From NCBI RefSeq assembly GCF_040712315.1, contig NC_134017.1, positions 17,700,001 to 17,764,000 on the forward strand: a DNA stretch of 64,000 nt. Reading direction: 5' to 3'. Shown here in pieces: positions 1-11,193 of this stretch. The DNA comes from Castanea sativa. Lineage: Eukaryota; Streptophyta; Magnoliopsida; Fagales; Fagaceae. The notes under the pieces are model-generated. The model saw only the letters and a program-made list of their open reading frames with translations. It ran no database searches and was not told where the DNA came from. The position numbers and the translations under genes were made by a program. Positions within the stretch are counted from its first letter, which is position 1; each line of letters begins with the position of its first letter.

Positions 1-478
1 AGAAGGGAATGACGAAGCCGTAAGTCACTGACCCCCAATCCTACGTCCTGATGCCAAAGACTACTCTTATAGCTCATAGCAGCTGACAAGTCAACATCAA
101 TCGGTTATTTCCCAAGAAGCAACTACCGAGGAACCACAGGAAGCACCGACAAAGATGAGCGTCAGTAGGGGCCTTGTCCTAGGGAATTCTACGTTACAAC
201 CACTCAATATGGAGATTGCAAGTCATGGAAAAAGTCATCTCATCCATCCAAATCTGATGGCCACCAAATTTTACCACCAGATTGGCTGTCCAATTAATAG
301 GGAGGACTATATACTCCCTGCAACTCAAATGGAAGGTGCTTTTCTCGGCATGAAACCATCGTACCAAAGCCTCTGCAATCCCGAGCCTCATGGTGAACGG
401 GGGGATCTGCAAGAAGTCCTTAAATCCATGATCTCTTAGAAACACAGCAGACCGCAAATGGATCCTAGGAGTGAACAA
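1..478 (-). pseudogene. Plant mobile domain (PMD) protein fragment, MAIN/MAIL type
   Basis: The minus strand from 478 leftward reads as the N-terminal half of a PMD. A 'GFKDFLQIP' segment is followed by 'EALVRWFHAEKSTFHL', which fits the usual ALVERWR..T.TFHL signature, and then by a GL..GG-like 'KFGGHQI'. After a frame break near 194 the left edge gives 'RCFLWFLGSCFL' and '(Y)DWGSV', matching the helix and DWGS motif later in the domain. PMDs occur both in host silencing proteins and inside gypsy and Mutator elements. The reading frame is broken and the domain runs off the window start, so this is a decayed, partial copy. The family call is from motif recognition only; whether the source was a host gene or an element cannot be decided. 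Confidence 0.6.
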
Positions 479-1280
479 TGTCCAGAAGAAGGTAGACCAG
501 GTGCCCTGGCCACGAAGCCTCTCATTCCCCTACATTTAAAATCAGAAGCTACTTGCTAGCACATGCATATAATCGAAATCTAAACGACCAAGAAGGTATT
601 GCAACATACCTCTCCCCTCCATGCCAGTGCGGAAGGATGATCCTTCAGCCCATGCTAAAGGTGAGTGTCCTAAACGCCTCTATCTATGGTCTGAGTACAG
701 GCATTGACCCCGGCCTACTATGGTGGAAACCTCAGTCTCAGACTATGCCTCTGAACGCCAAACTTTGGTAGGACCTTGATCCCAGCAAAGACCCCATCTA
801 TGTATATGAGGATTTCATCATCTTGCACCTATCCTCCGTAGGCTCCCCTCTCTCTAACCGACCTGTGCCGTGAAGTCGTCCCATTAGAAATGGTACGAGA
901 CTCAGATGAAGCACTGGCCATCTTAACAAAATGTTGTCTCCTAGACCTAGTCTCTTTGGGTATACCATCAATAGACCTAGGGTCGCCACCCCCACAATCA
1001 AAATGGCTCTGGAAAACCTGAGCTGCCTGCTCACCAGTTGAAACAGTTTCATCATCAGAAGAACCATCCCCCTAGGACATGGCATACGTAGGGGCCTTCC
1101 CCCAATCTCTATTGGAACTCGCTCTCTGAAACATAATCTATAAAATAGCAAGAAATTCAGACATCAGTGGTAAGCCCATATATAAATGGTAATGCAAATG
1201 AACTAATACTTTTCCTAAACATATCATGTTGGTCTATGTCAAGCACATGTTCTCCTAAAGAAAGAATATTATTATACATA
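479..1280 (-). other. Unassigned sequence upstream of the PMD fragment
   Basis: No recognisable domain. On the minus strand a 117-codon open frame covers 1151-798, but a second frame over the same stretch also reads as plausible low-complexity Ser/Asp-rich protein with two stops, so neither is convincing. It may be the decayed N-terminal part of the PMD gene to its left. Confidence 0.3.
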
Positions 1281-1470
1281 TTCTATAGTTGGTGATAGCG
1301 ATCGTGTCGTATGCTTGCATTCTACAGTGGGTGATAGCATGCTACAGTGGGTGATAGCGGCCATGTCATATGGTCGCATTCTACAGTGAGTGATAGCATG
1401 CTACAGTGGGTGATAATGGCCGTGCCGTATGCTCGCATTCTGCAGTGGGTGATAGTAGCCGTGCTGTAAC
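1281..1470 (+). repeat. 59-bp tandem repeat array, about 3 units
   Basis: The motif TTCTACAGTGGGTGATAGC starts at 1320 and 1379, and a variant (TTCTGCAG) at 1438, an exact 59-bp period. A shorter 39-bp step leads in from 1281. Each unit carries a second internal CTACAGTGGGTGATA copy and a GTGCCGTATGCTCGCA-like segment. The array ends where the gypsy LTR begins at 1465. Confidence 0.85.
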
Positions 1471-2542
1471 ACCTGTCTCACTTAAATTTAATTTAATTGC
1501 TTTTAGGGTGGAGTTGATGAATTATTTATTTTATTTTGGAGGTGATATTATTTTATATTATGATACTCTACAAAGAAAAAAAAAAAGAGGGTAACGTGAA
1601 TAGTTATTTTGTGTGGATTATTTATATTTAACTTTTAGTCTCCTTATTGTTTAAGGAAAAGGATAAGAGGTTAAAACCTATTTGGAATAGGAGTTTAAGT
1701 GTTATTGGAATTCTTTAGAGTCCTAGCCAATCTAAACAACCTTAATATATGAGTTTTAAATTTTAGCCCAAGTGGAAACAGTTTTAACGTGTAAGTAAGT
1801 TAGGGTTAGGGCTTCTTGCTGAAAGACGAAGAGAGAAACTGTGAGATTACAGGAAAAAAAAATAAAAAATAAAAAAAATTTCTACATCCGTGTGTTCAGG
1901 TATGCCTCTCTCATAAAGATCTATGGGATAATCTATAATGCTAGGGTTGTATATTAGTCTTGCATGAACTTTTACATACGTACTCATGACTTAAGCTTTT
2001 AGGGGATTTGTTATTTAGGATTTACGCAGCTTATTACTTGTGCTGCTGACTTATTGAACCTGGAATCTGTAGCATGGTTTCAAGTTCCTAAATATTTGTC
2101 AATACATGCAATAGAATACTAAGTCCTACGATTAGAGATTTTATGGATGCTATATATTTATTTTGGGTTAATATGATCTACAAGCATGTGATTATTTGGA
2201 AGCCAACTTGTATTGGGAGAATTAAATAACACGGAGATCTACATATGCAGTTCATTAGAATTGTTTACCAAGTATTGATTTTGGGGTACTTGATAAAGCA
2301 ATTGAGTACTAAGTTAGCTATGGTTTCAGAATAAGTAGTGACATATGAATTTAAGAGTGAAATTTATATTTTTATTTCTGCCTTAGTGTATCCATTCTTA
2401 TTGAGTCGTCTTGTCCTTATTTAGGTTCTAGTTGATATTGATTCAGACAGTTGAGGTGAAGTGTGGTTTAACAACTAGTGGTAAGTGGACTTTAGAACAT
2501 GACGTCTCTCAAGACGTGTATATTTATATATATTTTTGGTAA

Positions 2543-2580
<38 letters not shown>

Positions 2581-3643
2581 GCAAAGATGAAGTTTTAAAA
2601 AACTTATACCATTGTCAATGTTTTATACACATACTTGAATTCTATTATTTCTTGTATATTGTTTTGAAACTGTATAAGTTAAGAACGATTGAAAACTATA
2701 TTTTTGAGAAAGTATTTGTTATATGAAATATGATTGGTATTGACAATATTGTAATAAAGTAAGAATGGTTTTAAATGGACAACTAGACAGTCTGCAACCT
2801 TTGCCAACACAAGGTTAAGTGCTGGTCTTCGGCCGATGTAGTGTTATTGAGGTGTGGTGCAGTGTTATCATTTGCTCTTTGGAGCCAGTGTTGCCTCTTT
2901 GAGGTTAGTGTTATTGTTCTCCATGGGAATCACCCACCAAGTGTTTAGCAACTTATGTCTTTATTTGGCTAATGTTTAATGTTTTCCACATCGAACTACT
3001 GTTTTATTATTATTGACCTTTATAAGTGGAAAATTTGTTTATTACTATAATATAATTGTTTCTACCTATTTAGTGTATTTTGGCTAACTAAAGTGGTTAT
3101 TATTTTATTTAATGATTACAGAGTTATAGTTAAATGTTTTATTCTTGGCAATCTTATAGAATATATTGTATTATTGTTAAAACTATCTGTAAATATTTTG
3201 TAAAGACTATATTTTGTCAATGATACTGATGTTTTATTTTGAAAGACATCCTCATGTTATGTAGTCTCTTATTGAGCTTCTAGCTCACCCCTCCCCCCCC
3301 CCCTCCCTTTTTCCACCCTTTTAGATTAGAGCAGTGGAATGTCTTTTGGTGGCAGATCATTGGAGCCATAGATTGAAGACTACTTTTGGAGCTATGTTAT
3401 TTGATGGACTATTTTAGCATATTTTCTTAGGATAGTGAGTTTGACATTTGTGGAACTCTTTCAGATTGTATTTGGAGATTTTATTGTTAAAGTTTTGTTT
3501 TTAATGGATTTCATAGCAAACAGTTTGATGGTTAGAAGTTTATTTGTGGATATTTAATTACACTCTGTTCCATTATATCATTGCTGATAATTTATGAGAC
3601 AGGTTATACATCTAAATCCTTGGTATGGGTTTGGGGTGTTACA
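1465..3643 (+). mobile_element. 5' LTR of Tekay/Del-like Ty3/gypsy element
   Basis: The left terminus TGTAACACC and right terminus GGTGTTACA are perfect inverted repeats beginning TG and ending CA, and a methionine-tRNA-type primer-binding site follows within five bases. The length of 2179 bp suits the long LTRs of the Tekay/Del (chromovirus) clade. It contains a (TA)n microsatellite at about 2545-2577 and a C-rich tract near 3288-3306. The matching 3' LTR is absent because the element is truncated in RT near 15045, so no LTR-LTR dating is possible. Confidence 0.88.
2545..2577. repeat. (AT)n microsatellite
   Basis: Uninterrupted AT dinucleotide run inside the gypsy 5' LTR. A 75-codon open frame that spans it (2499-2726) has a Tyr-Ile run and is an artefact of the repeat. 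Confidence 0.9.
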
Positions 3644-3647
3644 GTTA

Positions 3648-3659
3648 TGGTATCAGAGC
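3648..3659 (+). promoter_or_regulatory. Primer-binding site, initiator Met tRNA type
   Basis: TGGTATCAGAGC lies five bases after the LTR terminus. It is the standard PBS complementary to the 3' end of plant initiator methionine tRNA and confirms the plus orientation of the gypsy element. Confidence 0.92.
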
Positions 3660-3834
3660 ATAAGTTTATGATTCTATAGACTTATAGGTTTGATCTTAAG
3701 ATTATTTTGGAACAAGAGTGTGATTATAAGGAATTTTAGTGTTAAATTATTTGACCTTTCATAGTGATTTTGTTTTGACCCTCAAGACTATTTAAAATCT
3801 TTACTTATGATATCTTGTTGTATTGCTTAGAGAG

Positions 3835-4709
3835 ATGGCTCCACCAAGGAGGAACCCAGAGAATTGTCAACCAAATGCTAGGAGAACCACTAATCTTTAG
3901 GCTATTATTGAAGCCATTGGGGGCTTAACCAATATAGTGCAACATTAAGTAGGAGCCACCAATCTGACTAGTGCTTTGAAGAAGTTTAGAAAGCTTGATC
4001 CTCTTGCTTTCAAGGGTGCAAAGGATCCAATAGAGGCTGACAACTAGCTTAAGGAGATAGAAAGGCTCTTTAGAGCAATGGAAGTTAGTGATGAGCAATG
4101 AGTTATCCTTGCTTTTTTTGTACTAAAAGGTGATGCATTGGAATGGTGGGAGTCCACAGAGAGGACACATCGGAGAGAAGTCATAACTTGGCAGGATTTT
4201 GTTGAGCTCTTTTGTAAGAGGTATTTTCCCGATAGTTTGATGATGCAAAAGGAAGCTGAGTTCATTCGCATTGCACAAGGTACTCAATCAGCGTATGAGT
4301 ATGAGCGGAAATTTGCTGAATTATCCCGCTTTGCTCCACACATGGTTGACACAGAAGCAAGGAAGGCTAGGAATTTTGAAAGGGGTTTAAAGGAGGAAAT
4401 TTATGGACAGATTTCCATGTTCAAATTGGAAACATATGCAGAGGTGGTAGATCGAGCTCTCATAGCAGAGAGAAGTTACAATCGTCTCTCAAAGGCCAAT
4501 GATCAAGAGAGGAAGCCAAATCAGAGTAATTTCCTTAAGGGAAAGTCTAGTGGAAGTTCATTAAAGAAGCAAGGGGTGCCTAATTCAAATAAGAAGGCAC
4601 ATAAGACTTGTCCAAGATGTGGAAAGGCTCATAGTGGAACATGTTATTTGGAGTCATGGGCATGTTTTTAATGTGGCAAGACTGGACACTTCATAAAGGA
4701 TTGTCCAAA
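3835..4709 (+). pseudogene. Gypsy gag (left part), split by copia insertion
   Basis: The frame starts at ATG 3835 ('MAPPRRNPEN') about 190 bases after the PBS. The Retrotrans_gag core is clear: 'DALEWWEST', 'WQDFVELFCKRYFPDS', 'FAELSRFAPHMV', 'ERGLKEEIYGQI'. It ends in a CCHC zinc knuckle (C-x2-C-x4-H-x4-C) around 4661-4704 whose second residue after the first Cys is a stop. Stops sit in frame at 3898 (TAG), 3946 (TAA), 4045 (TAG), 4099 (TGA) and 4669 (TAA). Each is one C-to-T or G-to-A step from Gln or Trp, and the frame is otherwise open. The gene is interrupted at 4709 by a copia element and resumes in frame at 14049. Confidence 0.88.
4705..4709 (+). repeat. Target-site duplication CCAAA (left) of copia element 1
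   Basis: The CCAAA here recurs at 14044-14048 directly after the far LTR end. Removing the element plus one copy restores the gag reading frame exactly (codon CCA AA|T), which proves the insertion boundaries. Confidence 0.93.
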
Positions 4710-6141
4710 TGAAGGAAAATTCTGGTTTTGTATCTCATACAAAACACATAGCGGAAGCAACAAACAATGATTTATTTCATTCATGATTGATAACGTGCAC
4801 TATGTAAATTTCAGAATTTAAGAACAAGATAGCATACCTTGGTGTGGAGAAATTCAAAACAAAGATTTGAAGCACTTGGGAACACTTTTAATCTTCACTC
4901 CAATTCCACTTTATGCCCAAGATGTGTGGTCTCTCAATCAATTTTCAAGGGAGAATGAAAGTGTGTCTCACACTCTCTTACACACCGTTTCTTATTTTTT
5001 CTATAAAAATTATGTATGTTTCTCCTTTTATAACTAACTAATTATCTAATTGGGCTGGCCTATTGGGTCTTTCCAATTGGGTTTTAGTGTGTGGCTTGAA
5101 ATGGGACCAAAAGGGACCAATAAGACACTAACTCCAATGGGCCTTGGGTTTTTCTGTCAACTCTTGACAAGTCCAAAGTTACCATTAATTATATTTAATA
5201 CCACTATATAAATATAATTGCACTCTAGGCTATATAAATATAATTGCACTCTAGGCCTTATTAATAAATTATATCCCAAGACTTTATTATACATGCAACC
5301 CCTTCATAAAATATTGGTAGTAATACAAAGTCATAAATGTAGACCGCCACTATGTAAAATACTACATCTTATCCTTGAGTACCCGGTTTAATCCTTTAAA
5401 GTTATTTATTATATATTTATGAAATCCAATTTCATAAATATATACTATAGTAATTTTTTACTAAAGTGGTTAGGCCTAACTCTCTGAATAACTGAACCCA
5501 TTAAACTTATCTCAATGGAATATTTTATATCTCCATCACGAGACTATGAATTTCATCTTGAGAATATATGTTCCATCAACACTAAATGTGGCTGCCCAAC
5601 ATACTGAGGTTTTGACCGTCACTTTAGATCTCACTCTTGATATATCAAAGCAACCTACACCTCATGATCAGATTCATTATTCTCTTAGGATTAAGAGTTC
5701 ATGCAAATAGAATTCGTGAGATTTATTATTCATTTGACAGTAGCTAGGAGAATAATAAATCTCACAGTGGTCCTGTTCAATATGTCTTAACTCTTAAAAC
5801 ATATCAACATATCAACTAGAAGTCTCCACTTCTATGATCAAGACAAATCATCTTAGTTGATACGTTATAGTCTTCGCAGATGAAATGCCCAATTTCATCA
5901 CCGACTACGAACTATAAATTCTGAGTTTACAAAGAACTTGTGATTTACATCTTTTGTGACTTTTCACATAAATCACATACAATGCATCTCATGGACTATA
6001 TGATAATGTCCCATATTCATGTTACCATTATTTTAGATTATAATAAAATAACTTTATCAATCATAATATTAAGCCATACATCATGTCATACATAATGTCA
6101 TACATAATATCATACATAGCATCATACAATAGGATTTAAGT
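4710..6141 (-). repeat. 3' LTR of copia element 1
   Basis: Starts TGAAGGAAAA on the plus strand and is collinear with the 5' LTR at 11194-14043. The right end is abnormal: after GGATTTAAG the usual CACTAATCCTAACA terminus and polypurine tract are missing, and the sequence jumps to a segment that in the second copy lies about 50 bp inside the element. The LTR also has a private tandem duplication of about 26 bp (CTATATAAATATAATTGCAC) near 5205-5257 that the other copies lack. Confidence 0.88.
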
Positions 6142-6187
6142 GCACTAATCTAACTCCCATTGCTTCCAAATGTGACTCGAAAGTCCT

Positions 6188-6493
6188 TTAAGGCAAGGTT
6201 TTGGTAAAAGGATCTGCTAGATTATTTGCACTTTCAATCTTTGCTACCACAACATTTTCACGAGCAACAATGTCTCGAATGATGTGGTACTTCCTTTCAA
6301 TGTGCTTTCTTTTGTTGTGATTCCTTGGATCTTTGGATTGTGCAACCGTTCCACTATTGTCACAAAACAATGTGATGGAAACTTGCTCCATACTCACAAC
6401 ACCAAGATCAGAAAGGAATTTCTTGAGCCAAACGGCCTCCTTTTGCTGCTTCACAAGCAGCAACGTACTCGACTTCCATGGTGGAGTCTGCAA
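6188..6493 (-). pseudogene. Copia RNase H C-terminal fragment
   Basis: The 101-codon frame carries 'AVWLKKFLSDLGV', 'ITLFCDNSGTVAQSKDP', 'KRKHIERKYHIIRDIV' and the C-terminal 'NLADPFTKTLP', the classic end of Ty1/copia polyproteins. The Asp in 'CDNSG' and the His in 'HIERKYH' are catalytic-domain landmarks. It shares the frame of the RT block at 7381-6893; the 400 bases between are collinear with copia RT-RH but broken by stops. Confidence 0.88.
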
Positions 6494-6892
6494 TACAACA
6501 TTGCTTAACGCTCATCTAACTTATGGTTCCACCTCCCAAGGTGAAAACACATCTTGAAGTGGATTTTCTGAAATCTAGATCCGATTGAAAATCTGAATTT
6601 GTATAGCCAATGGGAATCAAATCCTCACTATGGTAAACAAGCATATAATCTCTCGTTCTCCTAAGATACTTAAGAATATGCTTTACAGCTTGCCAATGTT
6701 TTGGTCTTGGATTTGATTAATATCGACTGACCATGCCAACTGAATAACAAATATCTGGTCTAGTACAAAGCATGGCATATATGAGACTTCTCACTGCAGA
6801 AGCAAAGGAACTTGTCTCATCATATTTTCTTCCTCTTAAGTCTTAGGCCTTTGGTCATTAGACAGAGGAACTCCATGTCTAAAAGGAAGCAA

Positions 6893-7381
6893 TCATTTCT
6901 TGAAGTTTTGCATGCTAAACCGTTCTAGGACCTTATCTATATATCCAGCTTGTGATAAGCCTAACATCTTATTCTTGTGATCTTGCCAAAGCTTGATCCC
7001 TAGAATAAAGTTAGCCTCACCCAAGTCCTTTATATCAAATTGGCTTGACAACCAAATTTTAACCAATGACATTACCCCTACATCATTCCCAATGAGTAGA
7101 ATATCATCAACATAAAGCACTAGGAACATTACTACTTTGTCTCGATGTCTTTTGTACACACATGGTTTATCAAGATTTTGTTCAAAACCAAATGACTTGA
7201 TTGCTTGATCAAATCTGATGTTCCACGACCTAGATGCTTGTTTAACTCCATAAATGGAACTATTCAACTTGCATACCATATGCTCTTGGTTCTTTGCTAT
7301 GAAACCTTCTGGTTGCAACATGTATATTTCTTCTTCAAGATTGCCATTAAAAAATGCAATCTTGACATCCATTAGTTTCAT
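6893..7381 (-). pseudogene. Copia reverse transcriptase, central part
   Basis: 'MDVKIAFFNGNLEEEIYM.QPEGF', 'SIYGVKQASRSWN' and the catalytic 'LYVDDILLIGND' identify a Ty1/copia RT (RVT_2). 'YVDD' is intact. The frame starts abruptly at the palm domain because about 0.45 kb encoding the RT N-terminus has been deleted; that segment survives in the second copy at 43002-43625. A repeated CATCCATTAGTTT at the junction (7367-7391) suggests deletion or slippage at short homology. Confidence 0.92.
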
Positions 7382-7535
7382 CCATTAGTTTTTCAACTAC
7401 AAGTTCATTCATTTCAGCCAAGACAACTCTACTTCTAGGAGTAAAATTATTCATATAGTCATTTTCCAAGAATTTGGCATTTGTGCTAACAAACACTTTA
7501 TTATCCTTATGACCATAGAATAACCCTCCAACTGT

Positions 7536-8792
7536 TCATTTTAGATACTCTACAAAAAATACCACTTTTGTTTTAGACTGTAACTTGTCAGACTTTCCTT
7601 TCAACACATGTGCTGGACAACCCCAAATGTGGAGATGTCTCATACTAGGCTTACGCCCATTCCACAACTCTACAAGTGTTTTAGGAATAGACTTCGAAAG
7701 TACTAAAATTAGAATATACATTGCAGTATTTAAGGCATATCCCCAAAAAGAAATTGGTAGAGTCGAATAACTTAACATAGACTTAACCATATCTAAAAGA
7801 GTCCTATTCCTTCTTTCTGCTACACCATTTTGTTGTGGAGTTCCAGGTGCAGTCAACTGGGATATAATTCCATTTTCAATCAAGTAATCCTTAAAATCAC
7901 CAAGAAGGTATTCGCCACCTCGATCATATCGAATGGCCTTTATGTGTTTACCCAATTGATTCTCAACTTCAGCCCTAAACTCTTGGAACTTTTCAAAGGT
8001 TTCGGACTTCTGTTTCATTAGGTACACATAACCAAATCTAGAGTAATCATCAGTGAAAGTAATGAAATACTCATAGCCATCTGTTGCTTGGATTGACATA
8101 GGACCACATACATCTGAATGTACTAGTTCTAGCAAATCTTGGGCTCTTCTACCATTTGCATTAAAAAGTCGTTTGATCATCTTACCTTCCAAACAAGATT
8201 CGCAAACTAGAAAACCATCAAAGTCCATGGGCTGTAAAATTCCATCTTTGATTAGTCTTTGAATCCTACTTAAATTAATATGACCTAAACGCAAGTGCCA
8301 TAGATATGCATCACTAGTAGAAGAAAACTTTCTCTTTAATGATTTCACATGGGAGCTACTATCTAATTCAGAATTGTATAATTCATGTTTATCAGGAGTT
8401 AAAATATAAAGACCATCCACAATATTGTCAGAACAGATAAACACTTTATCCTTCTTTATTACAACATTGTCTTTCAGGATAACACAATATCCATGTTTAC
8501 CTAAGTAAGTTGCAGAAATTAAATTCCTACGAACATTAGGTACATACAAACAGTCTTCCAATATTAAAACTCTAGACTTAAAACACAAATTAAACACTCC
8601 AACAGCTTCAACCGGAATCTTGCTCTCATTAGCCAAAGTAAGAAATAGTTCTCCCTCATTCAACTTTCTGGTCTCCTGGAACCCCTGCAAAGAATTGCAG
8701 ATATGATTAGTACAACCTGAATCCACACACCAGAAATCTGTTGGATTCTGTACCAAACATATTTCAAGAAGAAATGAACTTTTCATATCCAT
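7536..8792 (-). pseudogene. Copia protease and integrase
   Basis: 418 codons in the same frame as gag. Protease: 'WCVDSGCTNHICN' near residue 22 (active site D-S-G, with the unusual Cys in place of Ala/Ser). GAG-pre-integrase HHCC region: 'YLWHLRLGHINLSRI', 'CESCLEGKM'. Integrase core with all three acidic residues: 'HSDVCGPM' (D), 'RYDRGGEYL' (D) and 'QQNGVAERRNRT' (E). The frame ends in a stop at 7536 just after 'VVFFVEYLK', where the family reads through towards RT. Sequence to 7384 continues in a linker ('NAKFLENDYMNNFTPR'). Confidence 0.93.
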
Positions 8793-8858
8793 ATTCTTAG
8801 CAGCCTTGAATATTGGACAATTCCTCTTCCAATGTCCTTTATCACCATGAAAACACTT

Positions 8859-9608
8859 TCATTTGGCTTTCTTTCCTTTGTTGGCAACCCCTAAGGCAAT
8901 TTGTTTACCATCTTTCTTGGTGAAGTCATTCTTCTTCTTCTTCTTCTTACCCTTGCCTTTCGACTTAGGTTGAGAAGTAGAAGCTTCACCAACATTGGCT
9001 TCAACACTAGAAGTACCAAGGATGTCTTCTACCGCCACTAACTCATTCATTAATTCAGACAAAGAATAAATCTTTTTGTTCATATCATAATTGAGTCTGA
9101 ATTCCTTGAATGATTCTGGTAGTGACTGGAGTATCATATCCACTTGGGATTCTCTATCAATGTCGGCACCTAAAACTTCTAATGTGAGATTTGCAATCAT
9201 CCTAAGACAATGCTCCCTCACTGAACTCCCTGCAGCCATTTTGGTATTATAAATTTGCCTCATGGTTTCTTACCTTGTAGAACGGTCTTGCTCACCAAAC
9301 ATCTCCTTTAGACTATGCATTATGTCCGAAGCAAGTTCTACATCCTGCATTTGATGCTGTAGAGCATTTGAGATAAATGCTAGGATGTAGCACTTGGCCA
9401 TCTCATTAGATTTTTGCCAACGATCATATCGCTGTTTTTCCTTAAGATGAGCATCTAATGAAGGAAAGGTAGGACATGGTTGAGTAAGTACATATTTGTG
9501 CTCTTCAACAGTAAGAACAATATCCAAATTTCTTTTCCAGTCAACATAGTTGGATCCAGTCAGTTTGTTTTGGTTAAGAATAGAAACAAGTGGGCTAAAT
9601 GATGCCAT
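8859..9608 (-). pseudogene. Copia gag
   Basis: ATG at 9608 gives 'MASFSPLVSILNQNKLTGSNYVDWKRNL', the N-terminal signature of copia gag (gag-polypeptide of LTR copia type). The two open blocks 9608-9270 and 9263-8859 are one frame split by a TAA that is CAA in a restored reading. A Lys-rich stretch precedes a degraded zinc knuckle at about 8855-8815 ('CFHGDKGHWKRNC'), where the second Cys is missing and a stop sits just before it. PR-INT follows in the same frame. Confidence 0.9.
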
Positions 9609-10487
9609 GATAAAATTTGAAAATAATAAACATGAATATAATAAGTAAGCTGGACATTATCAATTTAGCATATAAGCATATAATATGGAACCTTAATAAA
9701 ACTATAAAATAATATATGCAACAACAACCCAATCTCATATTCAATATCCCTCAGCATAGAGTGAACATAAAATACTATGATTGATTAAGAACTATTCTCA
9801 TTATTAATGCTATCATGATAACTCTTATCAAACACTAATAATATGTCGTTTTACATTTAGTCTCTAAGTAATAATAGTAAGAACTCAGCATAGAGGATAC
9901 TATAATACTTAGTCTAGTGTATACCATTGTCTAGAATCATGTGTAACCACATTTTATCCCTTTAACAGGCTTATTTTGTAATACCATGATGAAACACCCT
10001 CCGCATGGAATGCAAAGCTCAAAGCTAAGACAAGGTGTTTATCAAACCACTATAAACCAGGAAATTCAATCTTGTAGGACCATGAAATAAATACTCTCCG
10101 CATGGAATGCTAAGCTCGAGGCAAAGACAAAGTATATATTTCACACTACTATGAACCAACAATGGAGGCCGTGAGATCCAACCCTTGTATCTCTCTCCCA
10201 CTAGATATTTTAAATTAAAGGTTTTTAAGATGAAAAACCATAATAATGCTAGACTCTTTGAAAACATAATCCTAATCTTATGAGGAATAAATTTCATAAT
10301 CCTAGCATTAATATATATAAATATATATAACGTAATAAAAACCCTAATTACATATAAAAATCCATATTATATTATATATAATATAATATACAAATTAATA
10401 TATGTAATATATAATTATTACATTATATATATATATATGTATAATCTTATGTACGGATTATATATGCAAATGGAATCCTATATATAT

Positions 10488-10535
<48 letters not shown>

Positions 10536-11177
10536 ATGGATTGCATGAATTATTTATATAACATTTGCATGCAAGTTGGCCATCAAATCCATATAAACTA
10601 AGGTACATGACAATTATGTCAATAAGCCAAAACATGCATTAAATTCCAACCAATGCAATAGAAAATCCAAGAACCAATCCGTATAAATATAGATTGAATT
10701 GAATGCAATCCGTATAACACATGTAAGATGACTAACACATGCAAACCAAGATGACTAAAGCCATGCAATCCTATATTCCATGCAATAGAATGCTTGAATC
10801 ACCAAGCCGTGCAAAAAAGGAATCCAAGTTGTGCAATTATGGTTTCGCACATGACAGTTATTCCTACAATCAACAATAACCATAAATCAATGCAATCCGT
10901 GGAACATCAAGACAATTATCATCAAATTGTCTTATTATACATCCCATTGCACTTGACAGTTATTGTTTTATTCAATAACTGTATCCTCTAGGCCATAACC
11001 ATACACGACACTTGATCAATAATAATATATATCCTTGTGAAGACACGGATATATATATACAAGTGATGCAATTCTCTTTATTATATCCAAATGATGTAGA
11101 AAACTGAAAGACAAAGATAACGGTTTTCTTAAATTCTAAAATTCAATCACACATTATACAATCATGATATGAAAACC
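9609..11177 (-). other. Copia element 1 leader (5' UTR), no gene
   Basis: Untranslated leader between PBS and gag. Very A+T rich with many stops on all frames. It contains two partly repeated segments around 10000-10040 and 10080-10130 ('CTCCGCATGGAATGC' twice) and a run of ATATAT around 10484-10528. No further protein or RNA gene is visible. Confidence 0.75.
10484..10528. repeat. (AT)n microsatellite
   Basis: Almost pure AT run in the copia leader, which produces a spurious 62-codon Tyr-Ile frame on the minus strand. Confidence 0.9.
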
Positions 11178-11191
11178 TGGCTTTGATACCA
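11178..11191 (-). promoter_or_regulatory. Primer-binding site of copia element 1
   Basis: Minus-strand TGGTATCAAAGCC lies two bases inside the 5' LTR edge. It matches the initiator Met tRNA PBS with one G-to-A change. Confidence 0.88.
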
Positions 11192-11193
11192 AT

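Noticed and set aside
155..439. 94-codon plus-strand open frame at the left edge
   Set aside because: It lies opposite the PMD reading and has no domain; the antisense reading explains the sequence.
2499..2726. Tyr/Ile-rich frame in the gypsy LTR
   Set aside because: Generated by the (AT)n microsatellite.
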